A stretch of 64,000 bases of DNA from Symploca sp. SIO3C6 (GCA_010692425.1 JAAHHJ010000025.1:1-64000), one strand, 5' to 3'; shown: positions 6,499 through 14,954, numbered from the stretch's first letter. The notes: generated by a model not told the origin, from the letters alone. Made by a program: numbers and translations.

Positions 6499-8259
6499 CT
6501 ATGTAGTCCTGGCACCAACACAGACGACACGAAAACCGAAATAGTAGTTGATCCCGTCGCGCCCGAGAGCGTCGTTGCGAGACGCACAACGGCAGAAAGA
6601 AGGATTGAAGGACCATGAACCACCGCGCATAACTTGATAACGATTATCATTATCATTAGTCTCTTCTACCCAAGCAGTGCCATCATTGGGCGCTCCTTTG
6701 TAGTTTCCATGCCAATCATCCGCACACCACTCCCACACATTTCCATGCATATCGTATAAGCCAAAAGCATTAGGAAAAAATTTTCCGACTTGGGTAGTTT
6801 GGTTTCTATATTCTCCCTTTGGCTCCGAAGCATAGGTAGAGCTGGCACGATAATTTGCTAATTTGTCAGAGATAGTTTCGCCAAAGTGAAATGGAGTTGT
6901 AGTCAAGGCACGGCAAGCATATTCCCATTCGGCTTCGCTGGGCAGACGATATTTTCTTCCTGTCTGTTTCGATAATCTTTGGCAAAATTCTACTGCATCG
7001 TACCAAGAGACTCGCTCTACAGGATGGCTATCGCTGTCTTGACTATTTTGGAAATAGGCAGGGTTAGGTTTAAGCTCACGTTCAACTTTCAAATATGCAC
7101 GGGATGCAATTGCTCTCCACTGTGCCTGAGTTACTGGATATTTGCCCATAAAGAATGGTTGAACTGTTACTTCGTGTTCAGGTTTTTCCCTATTAAATCT
7201 CTGCCAATTAAATTTTTGAATAAGCTTTTCTATTTCCTTATCCTCTGTTCCCATCAGGAATTTACCGCCGGGAATAGAAATCATTTCCAGGCTAACACCA
7301 TTACCCAAATCTTCTGTAAAAAACTTGGCTTGTTGGTTAGACTCGCGTTTAATTGTCTCCCCCTTTGCATCCACCGTTACAGTTTCAAACTTAAATGTCG
7401 ATAGCGGCAATTCCAATTCTTTGGATTCTTCTTTGGTTGGGGGAATGTTTAATAAATTTAACCACTCTTGTATTGATTGAGGGCGCTCTTGGGGTTCCAG
7501 TGCCATCCCTTTGAGGATTGCTTGATTAGTGCGATCGCTAATACTAGGATTAAGCTGAGATGGTGGTACTAATTCCTCATTAAACAACTTTCGACCCAAA
7601 GAAGCAGTAGCACGCTCACCTGTCACAGCATAATAAAGAGATGCTGCTAAGGAATACACGTCAACTGCTTTCTGGCGACTACCTTTACCCACCTGCTCGT
7701 AAGGAGCAAAACTACGGTTGCCAGCCATGTCAGTTTGAGTGCTAGTGGCGGGGCTAATACCCTTAGCAATACCAAAATCAATCAGTACAGCTTCTTCCGG
7801 ATTTCGCATCATAATGTTGAGAGGCGTAGCATCCCGATGCACCAACTCAGTTTGATGCATGAAGTTTAAGGCATCTCCAATTTGGCGAATAACTTTTATC
7901 GCCTGAGTTTCTGTTAATGCACCTTGCCGCTTAATAAAGTCGTATAAATTCTCCCCTGGAATATACTCCATTACCAGACAGGGGCTTTCAGCTTCTGTAA
8001 AAAAATCAATGACTTGAACAATATGAGGATGGGGTTTTTTACAAAGCCGTTTGAGTTTCTCCCCTTCCTTGTGAAAGAGCCTTAAATATTCGCCATATTC
8101 GGGGTCATCTTTGAGATGATCTAAAATAGTCTTGATTACCAAATGCTTGTTATTTTCGAGGTGACGAACTTTATAGGTAATGCCAAAGCCACCTGAACCG
8201 AGTTTTCTTTCAATAACATAGGGGCTGGACTGTAACCGATACCCTGGTGTCCATGACAT
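6499..8259 (-). CDS. Ser/Thr protein kinase fused to FGE-sulfatase domain with variable-region-like 3' end
   Basis: 586 residues. The kinase domain spans about 10-275: glycine loop GSGGFG (21-26), Lys43, catalytic loop HRDATPLN (141-148) and DFG (161-163). The usual Lys of HRDxKPxN is Thr145. From about residue 310 comes an FGE-sulfatase (formylglycine-generating-enzyme-like, C-lectin-type fold) domain with IPGGKFLMG, PVTQAQW, LPSEAEWEYACR and GNVWEWCADD. It ends in RGGSW...CRCASR...GFRVV. No membrane segment is seen. The last 35 codons (6520-6627) resemble a DGR variable region. The same C-terminal module ends the CHAT-STAND protein at 15895-18933. The kinase probably transmits a signal sensed by the FGE domain (inference). 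The gene is convergent with the deiminase gene. Confidence 0.9.
   Translation of the reverse strand: MSWTPGYRLQSSPYVIERKLGSGGFGITYKVRHLENNKHLVIKTILDHLKDDPEYGEYLRLFHKEGEKLKRLCKKPHPHIVQVIDFFTEAESPCLVMEYIPGENLYDFIKRQGALTETQAIKVIRQIGDALNFMHQTELVHRDATPLNIMMRNPEEAVLIDFGIAKGISPATSTQTDMAGNRSFAPYEQVGKGSRQKAVDVYSLAASLYYAVTGERATASLGRKLFNEELVPPSQLNPSISDRTNQAILKGMALEPQERPQSIQEWLNLLNIPPTKEESKELELPLSTFKFETVTVDAKGETIKRESNQQAKFFTEDLGNGVSLEMISIPGGKFLMGTEDKEIEKLIQKFNWQRFNREKPEHEVTVQPFFMGKYPVTQAQWRAIASRAYLKVERELKPNPAYFQNSQDSDSHPVERVSWYDAVEFCQRLSKQTGRKYRLPSEAEWEYACRALTTTPFHFGETISDKLANYRASSTYASEPKGEYRNQTTQVGKFFPNAFGLYDMHGNVWEWCADDWHGNYKGAPNDGTAWVEETNDNDNRYQVMRGGSWSFNPSFCRCASRNDALGRDGINYYFGFRVVCVGARTT
6520..6627 (-). 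other. Candidate DGR variable region (VR1)
   Basis: This is the 3' end of the kinase-FGE gene, from the RGGSW codons to GFRVV. Codon-by-codon comparison with the matching segment at 18802-18912 shows changes concentrated at first and second positions (TCC/GGC, TTC/GAT, TCT/TAT, AAC/GGC, ATC/CTC), while third positions stay C or T. This is the expected outcome of adenine-directed mutagenesis of AAY codons. No template repeat or reverse transcriptase was found in the window. Confidence 0.55.
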
Positions 8260-8695
8260 GATGACCTAGCTTTCCTTCTTTCTAGATTGCCGATGATGCA
8301 ACCTGCGAATAAATTAGCTAATTACCTGCCGCGAAGGTTTCTTGGAATTCCAAGTAGTATTCTTCTAGCTTCTAGTACTAGCTTTTAGGCAGTTATACAG
8401 TCAACCTCCTAATTGATGCTGTTGATATCTTAGAAGAAGTCTTGCCGTGTAGCTCATGCACTCAGGATAACAGCCTGATTTAACAAATGCCAAGGGAACA
8501 AGTGTACACTTTTAGCAGCAGCATGAAAGCATGGCATTAATCGATCGCATTATTTCCACTGGACAAACTACGCCACCATAATATCTATAACTTATACCAA
8601 ATTCTTGAATACCTGCTATACATCAATCTCCGTGTCTCCGTGTCTCCGTGTCTCCGTGTCATCAGCATCCGTAGCAAACATAAATAAAACCGATA
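8260..8695. other. Intergenic region with an 8-bp repeat
   Basis: 436 bp lie between the kinase gene start and the cyclase gene end. The only structure I see is a run of about four TCCGTGTC octamers at 8627-8660. The kinase promoter presumably lies in the 200 bp next to 8259. No ORF or RNA gene was recognised. Confidence 0.6.
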
Positions 8696-9547
8696 TTAAG
8701 GGATAATGGCGAAAACTCTAGCAGGAAAACCCGAACCCTTGAAGGGCTTAGGAAAAGTCACGATCGCAATTGCACCGTATTCTGGCACCATGTCAAGGTT
8801 TGCCAGCAACTCAATCTGATACTTATCCTGTGATAGGATATAGGTCTCAAGGGAATAATCGCCCCTGCTAGTAGCAATACCTGGATCTGTGTCAGTGGTT
8901 TCATGACCAGAGGCAGTAATATTGCGCTCTTCATATAAGTACTTCAAAACTTCAGCACTCCATCCTGGATAATGGGCGATGCCGTTTTGATCTTCGTTGC
9001 GCATTTGGGAAGCATTCGGCCAACGTTTGTACCAATCAGTGCGCATGGCAGCAAATGCCCCCTCTGGAACTTTACCGTATTTCTCCTCCCAAACACGTAC
9101 ATCCTCAATTTGGATTTGATAATCAGGGTTTTGTGCTACTTTCTCACTAACATCCAATATCACCAGTGGTAGTATCATTTCCGTGACAGGGATATCGTCT
9201 TGAAAGCGCTTGCCCTCGACAAAGTGCGCTGGTGGATCAACATGGGTCCCCCACTGCCCAGCATGACAATAGCGGTGTGCTAAAAATCCAGAACCCCTGG
9301 TGCCAATCATCTCATCGTAGTGGTAAACTGTGGTTCGTTCCTCATCCTCAAAACCAGGCCAATGGGGGATACCGGGATGAAAGGCGTGAGTTAAATCGAC
9401 AAATTCGCGCGACTTGAGTTGGGCTAGAGTTCTCCATAGACTGGGAGTATTGTTAGTTTGGGCAGCAAGCGGTGCTATCACACCCATGGTGATAAACATT
9501 GCAAAGGTCAACGCCGATCTTTGCCACATAGTTTTAACCACTAGCAT
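8696..9547 (-). CDS. Secreted cyclase-family metal-dependent hydrolase
   Basis: The 283-residue protein has an N-terminal signal peptide (hydrophobic run about 12-28, cleavage near PLAAQ). It carries the cyclase/kynurenine-formamidase metal motif GTHVDPPAHF (100-109: His102, Asp104, His108), preceded by DLTHAFHPGIPHWPG (51-65). A further conserved His lies in ASGHETTDTDPG. Members of this family hydrolyse amide or ester bonds using a divalent metal, and only some are true kynurenine formamidases. The signal peptide argues for a periplasmic role rather than tryptophan catabolism. The gene stands alone with no operon partner. The start is an ATG with no strong ribosome-binding site. Confidence 0.85.
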   Translation of the reverse strand: MLVVKTMWQRSALTFAMFITMGVIAPLAAQTNNTPSLWRTLAQLKSREFVDLTHAFHPGIPHWPGFEDEERTTVYHYDEMIGTRGSGFLAHRYCHAGQWGTHVDPPAHFVEGKRFQDDIPVTEMILPLVILDVSEKVAQNPDYQIQIEDVRVWEEKYGKVPEGAFAAMRTDWYKRWPNASQMRNEDQNGIAHYPGWSAEVLKYLYEERNITASGHETTDTDPGIATSRGDYSLETYILSQDKYQIELLANLDMVPEYGAIAIVTFPKPFKGSGFPARVFAIIP

Positions 9548-9572
9548 AGTGAGTTAAGTATTTTACTTGACT

Positions 9573-9655
9573 AAGTCGTACAAATTTTATCCTGAAATAT
9601 ATTCCATCACCCAGCAGTGGTTTTGAGCTTCTGTAAAAAAGTCAGCGATCGCACT
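9573..9655 (-). pseudogene. Remnant of a Ser/Thr kinase gene
   Basis: Read on the minus strand, this spacer segment encodes IADFFTEAQNHCWVMEYISG, a stop, then NLYD. It aligns with VIDFFTEAESPCLVMEYIPGENLYD of the intact kinase at 6499-8259. About 80 bp of kinase N-lobe sequence, interrupted by a stop, therefore sits upstream of the cyclase gene. It is probably the trace of a duplicated and deleted paralogue. Confidence 0.75.
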
Positions 9656-9797
9656 AACGAAATTCCTCATATGTAAACTAAACCACATCTAATCTACAGT
9701 CATCTTGCGTTACTGTATCTTTGTGAAGTGGGCATCCCTGCCCGCAATCATCTGCAAATTAAATGTGGACAAGCTTATTTTACTAGCTTAGGAAGCG

Positions 9798-10268
9798 CTA
9801 TATACAGCCCCTAAAACCTCCATTAACATCAAATTGCCCATCTAAATCAAATTCCCCATTTATTTTCTCTCCCAATGGGGTGTTAAGTTGTCTACTAGTG
9901 CTTCCCGCACCCTTTAGAGGATCACTAACACCATTTAGAGAATTTTCTAAAAAAGTAGAACCAAACCCCTCAGGTTCAAGTTTTCTTTCCTGTTCAAAAA
10001 AAGTTGGTGCAGGAGGGCGGCAGTTTTCCCTTTCCTCTGGTGTTAAATTTTGTGGCTCGCGACAGTTTTCATCTCTGCTAGTTTGAGAATTAATATTGTT
10101 AATATCACTGTCTCCCTCTTTTCTCTCCTGCTGCCCTTGCTCCTGAAGCTCCCGGAATTCCTCTGCTTGAGCAACCATTCCTAAAACTGCATTGAGACCA
10201 TAAAGACAGATTCCAAAGAGTAATGCTTTTGGTAGTAATGGTGAGTAGTACTTAGCTGAATTGAACAT
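9798..10268 (-). CDS. Uncharacterised secreted or membrane-anchored protein
   Basis: 156 residues. There is an N-terminal hydrophobic segment (about 12-34) with AQAEE after it, compatible with signal-peptide cleavage. A polar Glu/Gln/Asn-rich region follows with two cysteines in related contexts (DENCREPQNLTPEERENCRPP), which could form a disulfide. The C-terminus is Gly/Asp-rich (GEFDLDGQFDVNGGFRGCI). I recognise no family. The ATG at 10268 has an AAGGA site upstream. A TAATAAG heptamer array lies just upstream, in the probable promoter region. Confidence 0.6.
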   Translation of the reverse strand: MFNSAKYYSPLLPKALLFGICLYGLNAVLGMVAQAEEFRELQEQGQQERKEGDSDINNINSQTSRDENCREPQNLTPEERENCRPPAPTFFEQERKLEPEGFGSTFLENSLNGVSDPLKGAGSTSRQLNTPLGEKINGEFDLDGQFDVNGGFRGCI

Positions 10269-10307
10269 AATCTTATGTTCCTTTTAGAAACAGAAAGTAG
10301 TAATAAG

Positions 10308-10342
10308 TAATAAGTAATAAGTAATAAGTAATAAGTAATAAG
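10308..10342. repeat. Short TAATAAG heptamer array
   Basis: About five tandem TAATAAG units lie upstream of the secreted-protein gene that starts at 10268. They belong to the family of the large array at 3906-4136. Confidence 0.9.
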
Positions 10343-10465
10343 TCATTAATATGTCTGATTGATTGTCAATACAAACAATTTGTATGTATAGGTTAGATTG
10401 AGGCCATGAAATTCAACATATACAAGTATTTGATTAGTCTGAGAAATTCTATTAAATCCCTCTGT

Positions 10466-10915
10466 TTAAATATCTTCATAGAAGCGAGACTGATTACTAT
10501 CTTCTATCGACCAATCTGCGTTTTCACCACCAATAAATAAGCTCTCAATTTCCACATACTCTTTAGAAAGCTGCTGAAGAGAATTAATTAAAACATCAAG
10601 TGCGATCGCGTCGCTAGTGCCTAAATCAAACCAACAGCGTCCCCATGTTCCCAGATAGTCAAACTCACCCTTATTATGCATCAATGCCATAAGGTTAGTA
10701 TCTTCTACTTGCTCTCTATACTCAATGTAACTGAGGTCAACGCCTACTTCCTGAACCTGGAGGTTTTCAGCATCAAATCCCCCTAGTTTGCCTAGTAAAA
10801 ACCAGGAATTGAAAACCTCTTCAATATACTCTTTTTCCATAGGCGAAGGAACAGTACTGAACTTTAGCCAAATCCACAAATCGAAAGGGTTAAACTCGCG
10901 AAATTCTATTTTCAT
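10466..10915 (-). CDS. DUF3531 family protein
   Basis: The 149-residue protein begins MKIEFREFNPFDLWIWLKF and contains EEVFNSWFLLGKLGGFDAENLQVQE, typical of the cyanobacterial and plastid DUF3531 family (function unknown). The longer open frame upstream to 11224 is a translated heptamer array (repeats of HGSWFMA) and is not part of the gene; I place the start at 10915. It is soluble and acidic. Heptamer/hairpin repeats separate it from the aldo/keto reductase gene upstream. Confidence 0.8.
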   Translation of the reverse strand: MKIEFREFNPFDLWIWLKFSTVPSPMEKEYIEEVFNSWFLLGKLGGFDAENLQVQEVGVDLSYIEYREQVEDTNLMALMHNKGEFDYLGTWGRCWFDLGTSDAIALDVLINSLQQLSKEYVEIESLFIGGENADWSIEDSNQSRFYEDI

Positions 10916-11160
10916 TGTTGATCGTTGATTGTTAATTGTAAAAGACTGTTCATAGTTTATTGTTGATTGTTCATTGGGTTTGTATTCGACAGTTATAGTA
11001 TACAAACACGATGAGCTATGAACCATGAACCATGAGCTATGAACCATGAACCATGAGCCATGAGCCATGAACCATGAGCCATGAGCCATGAACCATGAGC
11101 CATGAGCCATGAACCATGAACCATGAGCCATGAACCATGAACCATGAACCATGAACAATA
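10916..11160. repeat. Second heptamer/hairpin composite element (decayed)
   Basis: Same architecture as 1763-1978. Heptamers related to TTGATTG/TTCATAG lie on the left, then an imperfect hairpin (about 10969-11015, same TTGGGTTTGTATTC arm, about four mismatches on the other arm), then about 20 TGAACCA/TGAGCCA heptamers up to 11160. It fills the whole spacer between two co-oriented genes. Confidence 0.85.
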
Positions 11161-11165
11161 AACCT

Positions 11166-12143
11166 TTAACTCCAGGCACGGAAAAAGGTATTATCTTTCC
11201 AACTAGCAGCAGTACGCTGTTCAATATCTGCTAAAGCTTTCTGAGATAGTGGTTCAAAAGCTCTTGCTACTTCCACATTTGACTCTAGCTGGGCAATGTT
11301 TTCAGCGGCAACAATAGCACAATGAACCCCTGCTTGTGAGAGAGTATATCCCAGTGCTTGGTGCATGCCATCGAGTACTCCTGGTTTGAACAAACGCCCA
11401 TAGGCTGGTACTTTCATGGCGATTACACCTACCCCTTGCTGCTGTGCTACGGGCAGCACTTTAGGTATAAAGGGGCGTGGGTGGTGTTTATCAGCAGCAT
11501 TGATCGGAATCAGTGTGGTGTCAAACTCATAGCGGCGTAACCCCTCAACAATGACATCTGGTTCATGGTGTCCAGTAATACCAGTCAAGCGCAGGATGTT
11601 CTGTTGCTTGGCTTCTTCCATAGCTTGAATTGCACCATCTTTACTGAAGATTCTATCTAATTCTTGTTCAAAAGAAACATGGTGTAGCTGCCATAGATCA
11701 AGATAGTCTGTGTTAAGGCGTTTGAGCGATCGCTCTAAATCTCGCCAAGCCCCGTCGCGGTCGCGCGCACCAGTCTTAGTTGCTAAAAATACCTGATTTC
11801 GGTAAGATGGCAGTACTCTGCCAAAATGCTGCTCAGAGGCTCCGTAACTAGCTGCTGTATCAAAATAGCGAATGCCCAAGGATAGGGCACGTTCAGTCAT
11901 TGCTATGGCTTGTTGTTCGCGGTTGGTCTTATCTACAGGCGTTTTGCCAGCACCACCCAAACCTAAAATTGGGACACTAATACCAGTGCGACCTAACTCT
12001 CGTTCCAGTATAGCTGTCTTTACTGGTAATTGCTCTTGTGCAACAGGAGTGCTATGGCTTTTGGTAGCCCCACAGCCAACAATGCCAGCGGCAACAGTAG
12101 CACTAGCTATTAAAAAATTGCGTCTTGTGGTTTGTCGGGTCAT
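11166..12143 (-). CDS. Aldo/keto reductase with Tat and lipobox-like N-terminus
   Basis: About 325 residues. The N-terminus carries a twin-arginine motif (TRRNFLIA) followed by a hydrophobic run ending AGIVGCG, which resembles a lipobox. The protein is probably exported folded and may be lipid-anchored. The aldo/keto reductase barrel follows, with catalytic candidates Asp and Tyr in FDTAASYG, Lys in ATKTG and His in LWQLHHV. The family reduces carbonyls with NADPH, and the natural substrate is unknown. The first codon of the longest frame is TTG; I prefer the ATG two codons on. Export of a nicotinamide-dependent enzyme is unusual but known for Tat-type oxidoreductases. Confidence 0.85.
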   Translation of the reverse strand: MTRQTTRRNFLIASATVAAGIVGCGATKSHSTPVAQEQLPVKTAILERELGRTGISVPILGLGGAGKTPVDKTNREQQAIAMTERALSLGIRYFDTAASYGASEQHFGRVLPSYRNQVFLATKTGARDRDGAWRDLERSLKRLNTDYLDLWQLHHVSFEQELDRIFSKDGAIQAMEEAKQQNILRLTGITGHHEPDVIVEGLRRYEFDTTLIPINAADKHHPRPFIPKVLPVAQQQGVGVIAMKVPAYGRLFKPGVLDGMHQALGYTLSQAGVHCAIVAAENIAQLESNVEVARAFEPLSQKALADIEQRTAASWKDNTFFRAWS

Positions 12144-12224
12144 AGCCAATTAGGGATTCTTCGCCTCTGCTTCTATTGTGCTTTAGCGAAGCCAGTAATG
12201 GAACGAGTGGTTTAGACTCGTAGA

Positions 12225-13265
12225 TTACAACTGAGAATCAATCATAACCTTCAAGCGAATTATTTGTTCTCCTGTCTCGTCTAGCGGCACTTCTATAACT
12301 TCCCCAGAGAGTGTTTCTATACAATTAAGAAGCGATCGCAAATGGGGAGTACTAGCACCAGTATCTACATACAAGCGGTCTGATAAACTACTAAGACGTT
12401 TCCAGGTAGTGAAGAGTTTACCAACAGTCTGTTCTAGTACAGATGCCTGTTTAACCAAATCGGCAGCAGTGTTTAAACAATCGAGTCTTAGGGCTTCATC
12501 TAGGGCTAATTCCATATCCAAAGATGACTCCTGAAGTGCCTGCACCTGGGCGGCTGCGTCGAGGTACTTGGCTAAATAACGGGCATCCGATGTCACCTGC
12601 TTAACTGTATCAACATCGGGACTAGCTGCCACTTCCTGTTGTATCGCACTGAGGTGGGTTTCTGGCAACTTCTCCATTTCTTTAACTAGCGGCGCTAGGT
12701 AACGCGCTGGCATGGTACCACCTGCTGCCTTTTCTTTTACCTCATCTGGTAGCAATTGGGAAGACATTGCCGTCCATTCATCAGAGAGTTGCTTGACCTC
12801 GCGACGGGTGATGCGATCGCCTTTTTGTGCTGCATCTGTGACCAATTGTTGCACTTCTGGGGAAGATTTGGCGGTTTCAACAAATGCCCGTTTGCTAAAA
12901 TTATTAATAGAGTTAGAGTCCAGTTTTCCTTCAGCTAAGAGAGTATCGGCACTATTGGCAAGCTCAATTAAGGAGTAAGCGTAACTTTTGCTAAGTTCTC
13001 GACTTTTAAGCCAGTTCAAAAAACCACTACCCCTGCCATCACCGCCTTTTTTCTCCCTGTCTCTGACTACGCGCAGGATTCGCCCCCGCCAGATTTCTGT
13101 TTGCAGATCAAAGCGATCGCAAACCAACCAAGCATGATCCACCACCTGCTGAAAATCATACTCTAAAATTTCCTCATCCTCTGGATCAGGCAGATCGAAA
13201 TTCAGGTCAACTGGTTGTTCCAGGACAGCAGCAAGGTCGGCGGTAGATTGCGGAATTTCAACCAT
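12225..13265 (-). CDS. Uncharacterised alpha-helical protein with helix-turn-helix-like segment
   Basis: The 346-residue soluble protein has no family I can name. An acidic N-terminus (about 1-40) precedes FLNWLKSRELSKSYAYSLIELANSADTLL (about 85-113), which resembles the helix-turn-helix of DUF3102/ParB-type proteins. The rest is mostly helical and probably coiled-coil, with a beta-rich end (EVIEVPLDETGEQIIRLKVMID). A DNA-associated or partition-like role is possible but is inference. It stands alone between the aldo/keto reductase and fdxB. GCGATCGC octamers occur inside it. Confidence 0.65.
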   Translation of the reverse strand: MVEIPQSTADLAAVLEQPVDLNFDLPDPEDEEILEYDFQQVVDHAWLVCDRFDLQTEIWRGRILRVVRDREKKGGDGRGSGFLNWLKSRELSKSYAYSLIELANSADTLLAEGKLDSNSINNFSKRAFVETAKSSPEVQQLVTDAAQKGDRITRREVKQLSDEWTAMSSQLLPDEVKEKAAGGTMPARYLAPLVKEMEKLPETHLSAIQQEVAASPDVDTVKQVTSDARYLAKYLDAAAQVQALQESSLDMELALDEALRLDCLNTAADLVKQASVLEQTVGKLFTTWKRLSSLSDRLYVDTGASTPHLRSLLNCIETLSGEVIEVPLDETGEQIIRLKVMIDSQL

Positions 13266-13485
13266 GGAAGAGTGCTGATCTAGTGAGAATAGGATTCATC
13301 TTACCTGATTCTCAAATCTATGATCACCACCAGAAATATTTATTTCAATATTTATTTATAAGTAAACTAGTGAGTCATTGAGTTTAAAAACTTCAATTTA
13401 CAGGCGAAGTACAATTCTTCAATAATTGCTAATTCTTCTTCAAAGAACTCACTAGCATGCCTTTGGCTAAAGCTGGTGTTAAGCC

Positions 13486-13779
13486 TTATACCGTTAAAGG
13501 GGCGTTAGTAATACATTTTTTAGCACACTGCCTTGCACAAGCTTTGCAGCCAATGCAGTTTTCTGGGTTGACCACCATCATGATTCTACGGTCTTCTTCT
13601 TCTTCTTCTTCGTCTTCTATGACTTCTCCATCCTCATTGAGTGGTGTTAGTCGAAGCACGTCACGACCACAGATTTTAAAGCATCTGCCGCAGCCAAGAC
13701 ATTTTGTCCAGTCAATGTTCTCAATGAACTCAGGGGTCCAGCTACTACCACCACGAGTTACTCCAGCTAGTGTTGACAT
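13486..13779 (-). CDS. fdxB: Ferredoxin III, nif-type, 2[4Fe-4S]
   Basis: The 97-residue protein has two cluster motifs, CLGCGRCFKICGRD and CIGCKACARQC followed by AKKC. An acidic insert with seven consecutive-type Glu residues separates them and precedes RRIMMVVNPENC. This pattern matches the ferredoxin III family associated with nitrogen fixation. The start at 13779 follows AAGGAGA; the longer frame upstream is rejected. The homologue is usually near nif genes, but none lies in this window. It therefore hints at, but does not prove, diazotrophy. Confidence 0.85.
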   Translation of the reverse strand: MSTLAGVTRGGSSWTPEFIENIDWTKCLGCGRCFKICGRDVLRLTPLNEDGEVIEDEEEEEEDRRIMMVVNPENCIGCKACARQCAKKCITNAPLTV

Positions 13780-14048
13780 GATTGATTCTCCTTCTTGCTT
13801 TTTTCTACAGGTATCTTCTTTGCTCTTCAAAAATACTAGCCCGAAATAAGAGCTTTTTTTATTAAAAGATACTGCATCTATGGTTAAGAAAATTGTTGTT
13901 TTTCAACAACAGATTGATTGTAAAAAATGATACCAATATAGGGTTTTCAGTTAGTTGCAAATCATTTTCAAGTTTATCAGCAAAAAACTCTATGCCCAAA
14001 TAGTAGAGGATAAAAAGTAAACAATTTATTCCATTTTAAACAAGAAAA

Positions 14049-14552
14049 TTAGAGCTGAAGCGCTCCCAGCAGCCAATTCAGGATAGAAATACTAATTGCT
14101 ATTGAAGCAATTACAACCAGAATTAGTACCCCTAGTAATGCTGCCAAAAGCAACCAATTAGTTCGTTGTCTCGGCGGGGAAACTTTCAGTTGCTTCTCCA
14201 ATAAAGCCACATTTTTAACATTGGCTTTCCATCCGACATCAAACAAATCCCCTAGCATTGGTACACAACCCACTACTGTATCCAGCAGAATATTACCGAT
14301 CATTTGCACTAAAGTTGCCTGTGGTATGCTTAACCGGGCAGCTTCAATTACAATATAAATGGATAGCAAACTTGCCAAAAAATCACCCGCTCCTGGCAGT
14401 AGGCTCAGTATGGGATCAAGACCAATGCGATAAGGGGTTCCTGGAATAGGGATAGCGTTATCAAGCAGATTGCTTAAACGACGCAGACGTGTTAGTGCAG
14501 AGTTTTGGGCGTCAAGAGGTCTAGACGAAGGCTGAGGGTGAGGATTGGACAT
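14049..14552 (-). CDS. DUF4112 membrane protein
   Basis: 167 residues. The conserved core LDNAIPIPGTPYRIGLDPILSLLPGAGD (about 30-57) identifies DUF4112. It is followed by a glycine-rich hydrophobic segment, VGCVPMLGDLFDVGWKANVKN, and a C-terminal membrane helix (about 130-160). Function is unknown. It lies 22 bp downstream of the response regulator gene and may be co-transcribed with it. Confidence 0.85.
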   Translation of the reverse strand: MSNPHPQPSSRPLDAQNSALTRLRRLSNLLDNAIPIPGTPYRIGLDPILSLLPGAGDFLASLLSIYIVIEAARLSIPQATLVQMIGNILLDTVVGCVPMLGDLFDVGWKANVKNVALLEKQLKVSPPRQRTNWLLLAALLGVLILVVIASIAISISILNWLLGALQL

Positions 14553-14576
14553 AAGAGTTAGCTACTATATTAAAGG

Positions 14577-14954
14577 TTATTTAATGTTGCAGTCCTCCAG
14601 TCGAGAGGATACCACTTCCAGAAATTTTTCAACATTAAAAGGTTTAAGAATATAGTCATTAATCCCCAGCTCTCTAATTTTACGGAGATTAGTGCGATCT
14701 GCACTAGCAGTGAGAAACATAAAAGGAATCTTGGCAGTGACTGGATCTTGGCGCAGTTGCTCCAAAACACCAAAACCATCTAATTCCGGCATCATCACAT
14801 CGCACAGAATTAAATCTGGGTGCTGTTGTTGAGCAAATAATACACCCTGTTCACCATTATCAGCACCTAAAGCCTCGAAGCCTTCAATCTCAAGCAGTTC
14901 AATGAGATTATCTCTGATAAAAATTTCGTCTTCAATTACTAAAATCTTTTTCAT
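14577..14954 (-). CDS. Single-domain response regulator (CheY-like)
   Basis: The 125 residues form only a receiver domain. The acidic pocket is at Glu8/Asp9, the phospho-acceptor Asp52 sits in LILCDVMMPELDG, the conserved Ser/Thr in LTASAD, and Lys in YILKPF. There is no output domain, so it must act through protein contacts. No histidine kinase lies in the window. It is upstream of, and probably co-transcribed with, the DUF4112 gene. Confidence 0.9.
   Translation of the reverse strand: MKKILVIEDEIFIRDNLIELLEIEGFEALGADNGEQGVLFAQQQHPDLILCDVMMPELDGFGVLEQLRQDPVTAKIPFMFLTASADRTNLRKIRELGINDYILKPFNVEKFLEVVSSRLEDCNIK

Noticed and set aside
6385-6656. Overlapping short ORFs on both strands downstream of the deiminase gene
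   Set aside because: They are shadows of the GC-rich 3' end of the kinase-FGE gene and of AG-rich repeat sequence.
10916-11224. N-terminal extension of the DUF3531 protein (HGSWFMA repeats)
   Set aside because: It is a translated heptamer array; the family start MKIEFREFNPFD is at 10915.
13486-13779. A nitrogen-fixation gene cluster
   Set aside because: Only the ferredoxin III gene is present; the flanking genes are unrelated to nif.
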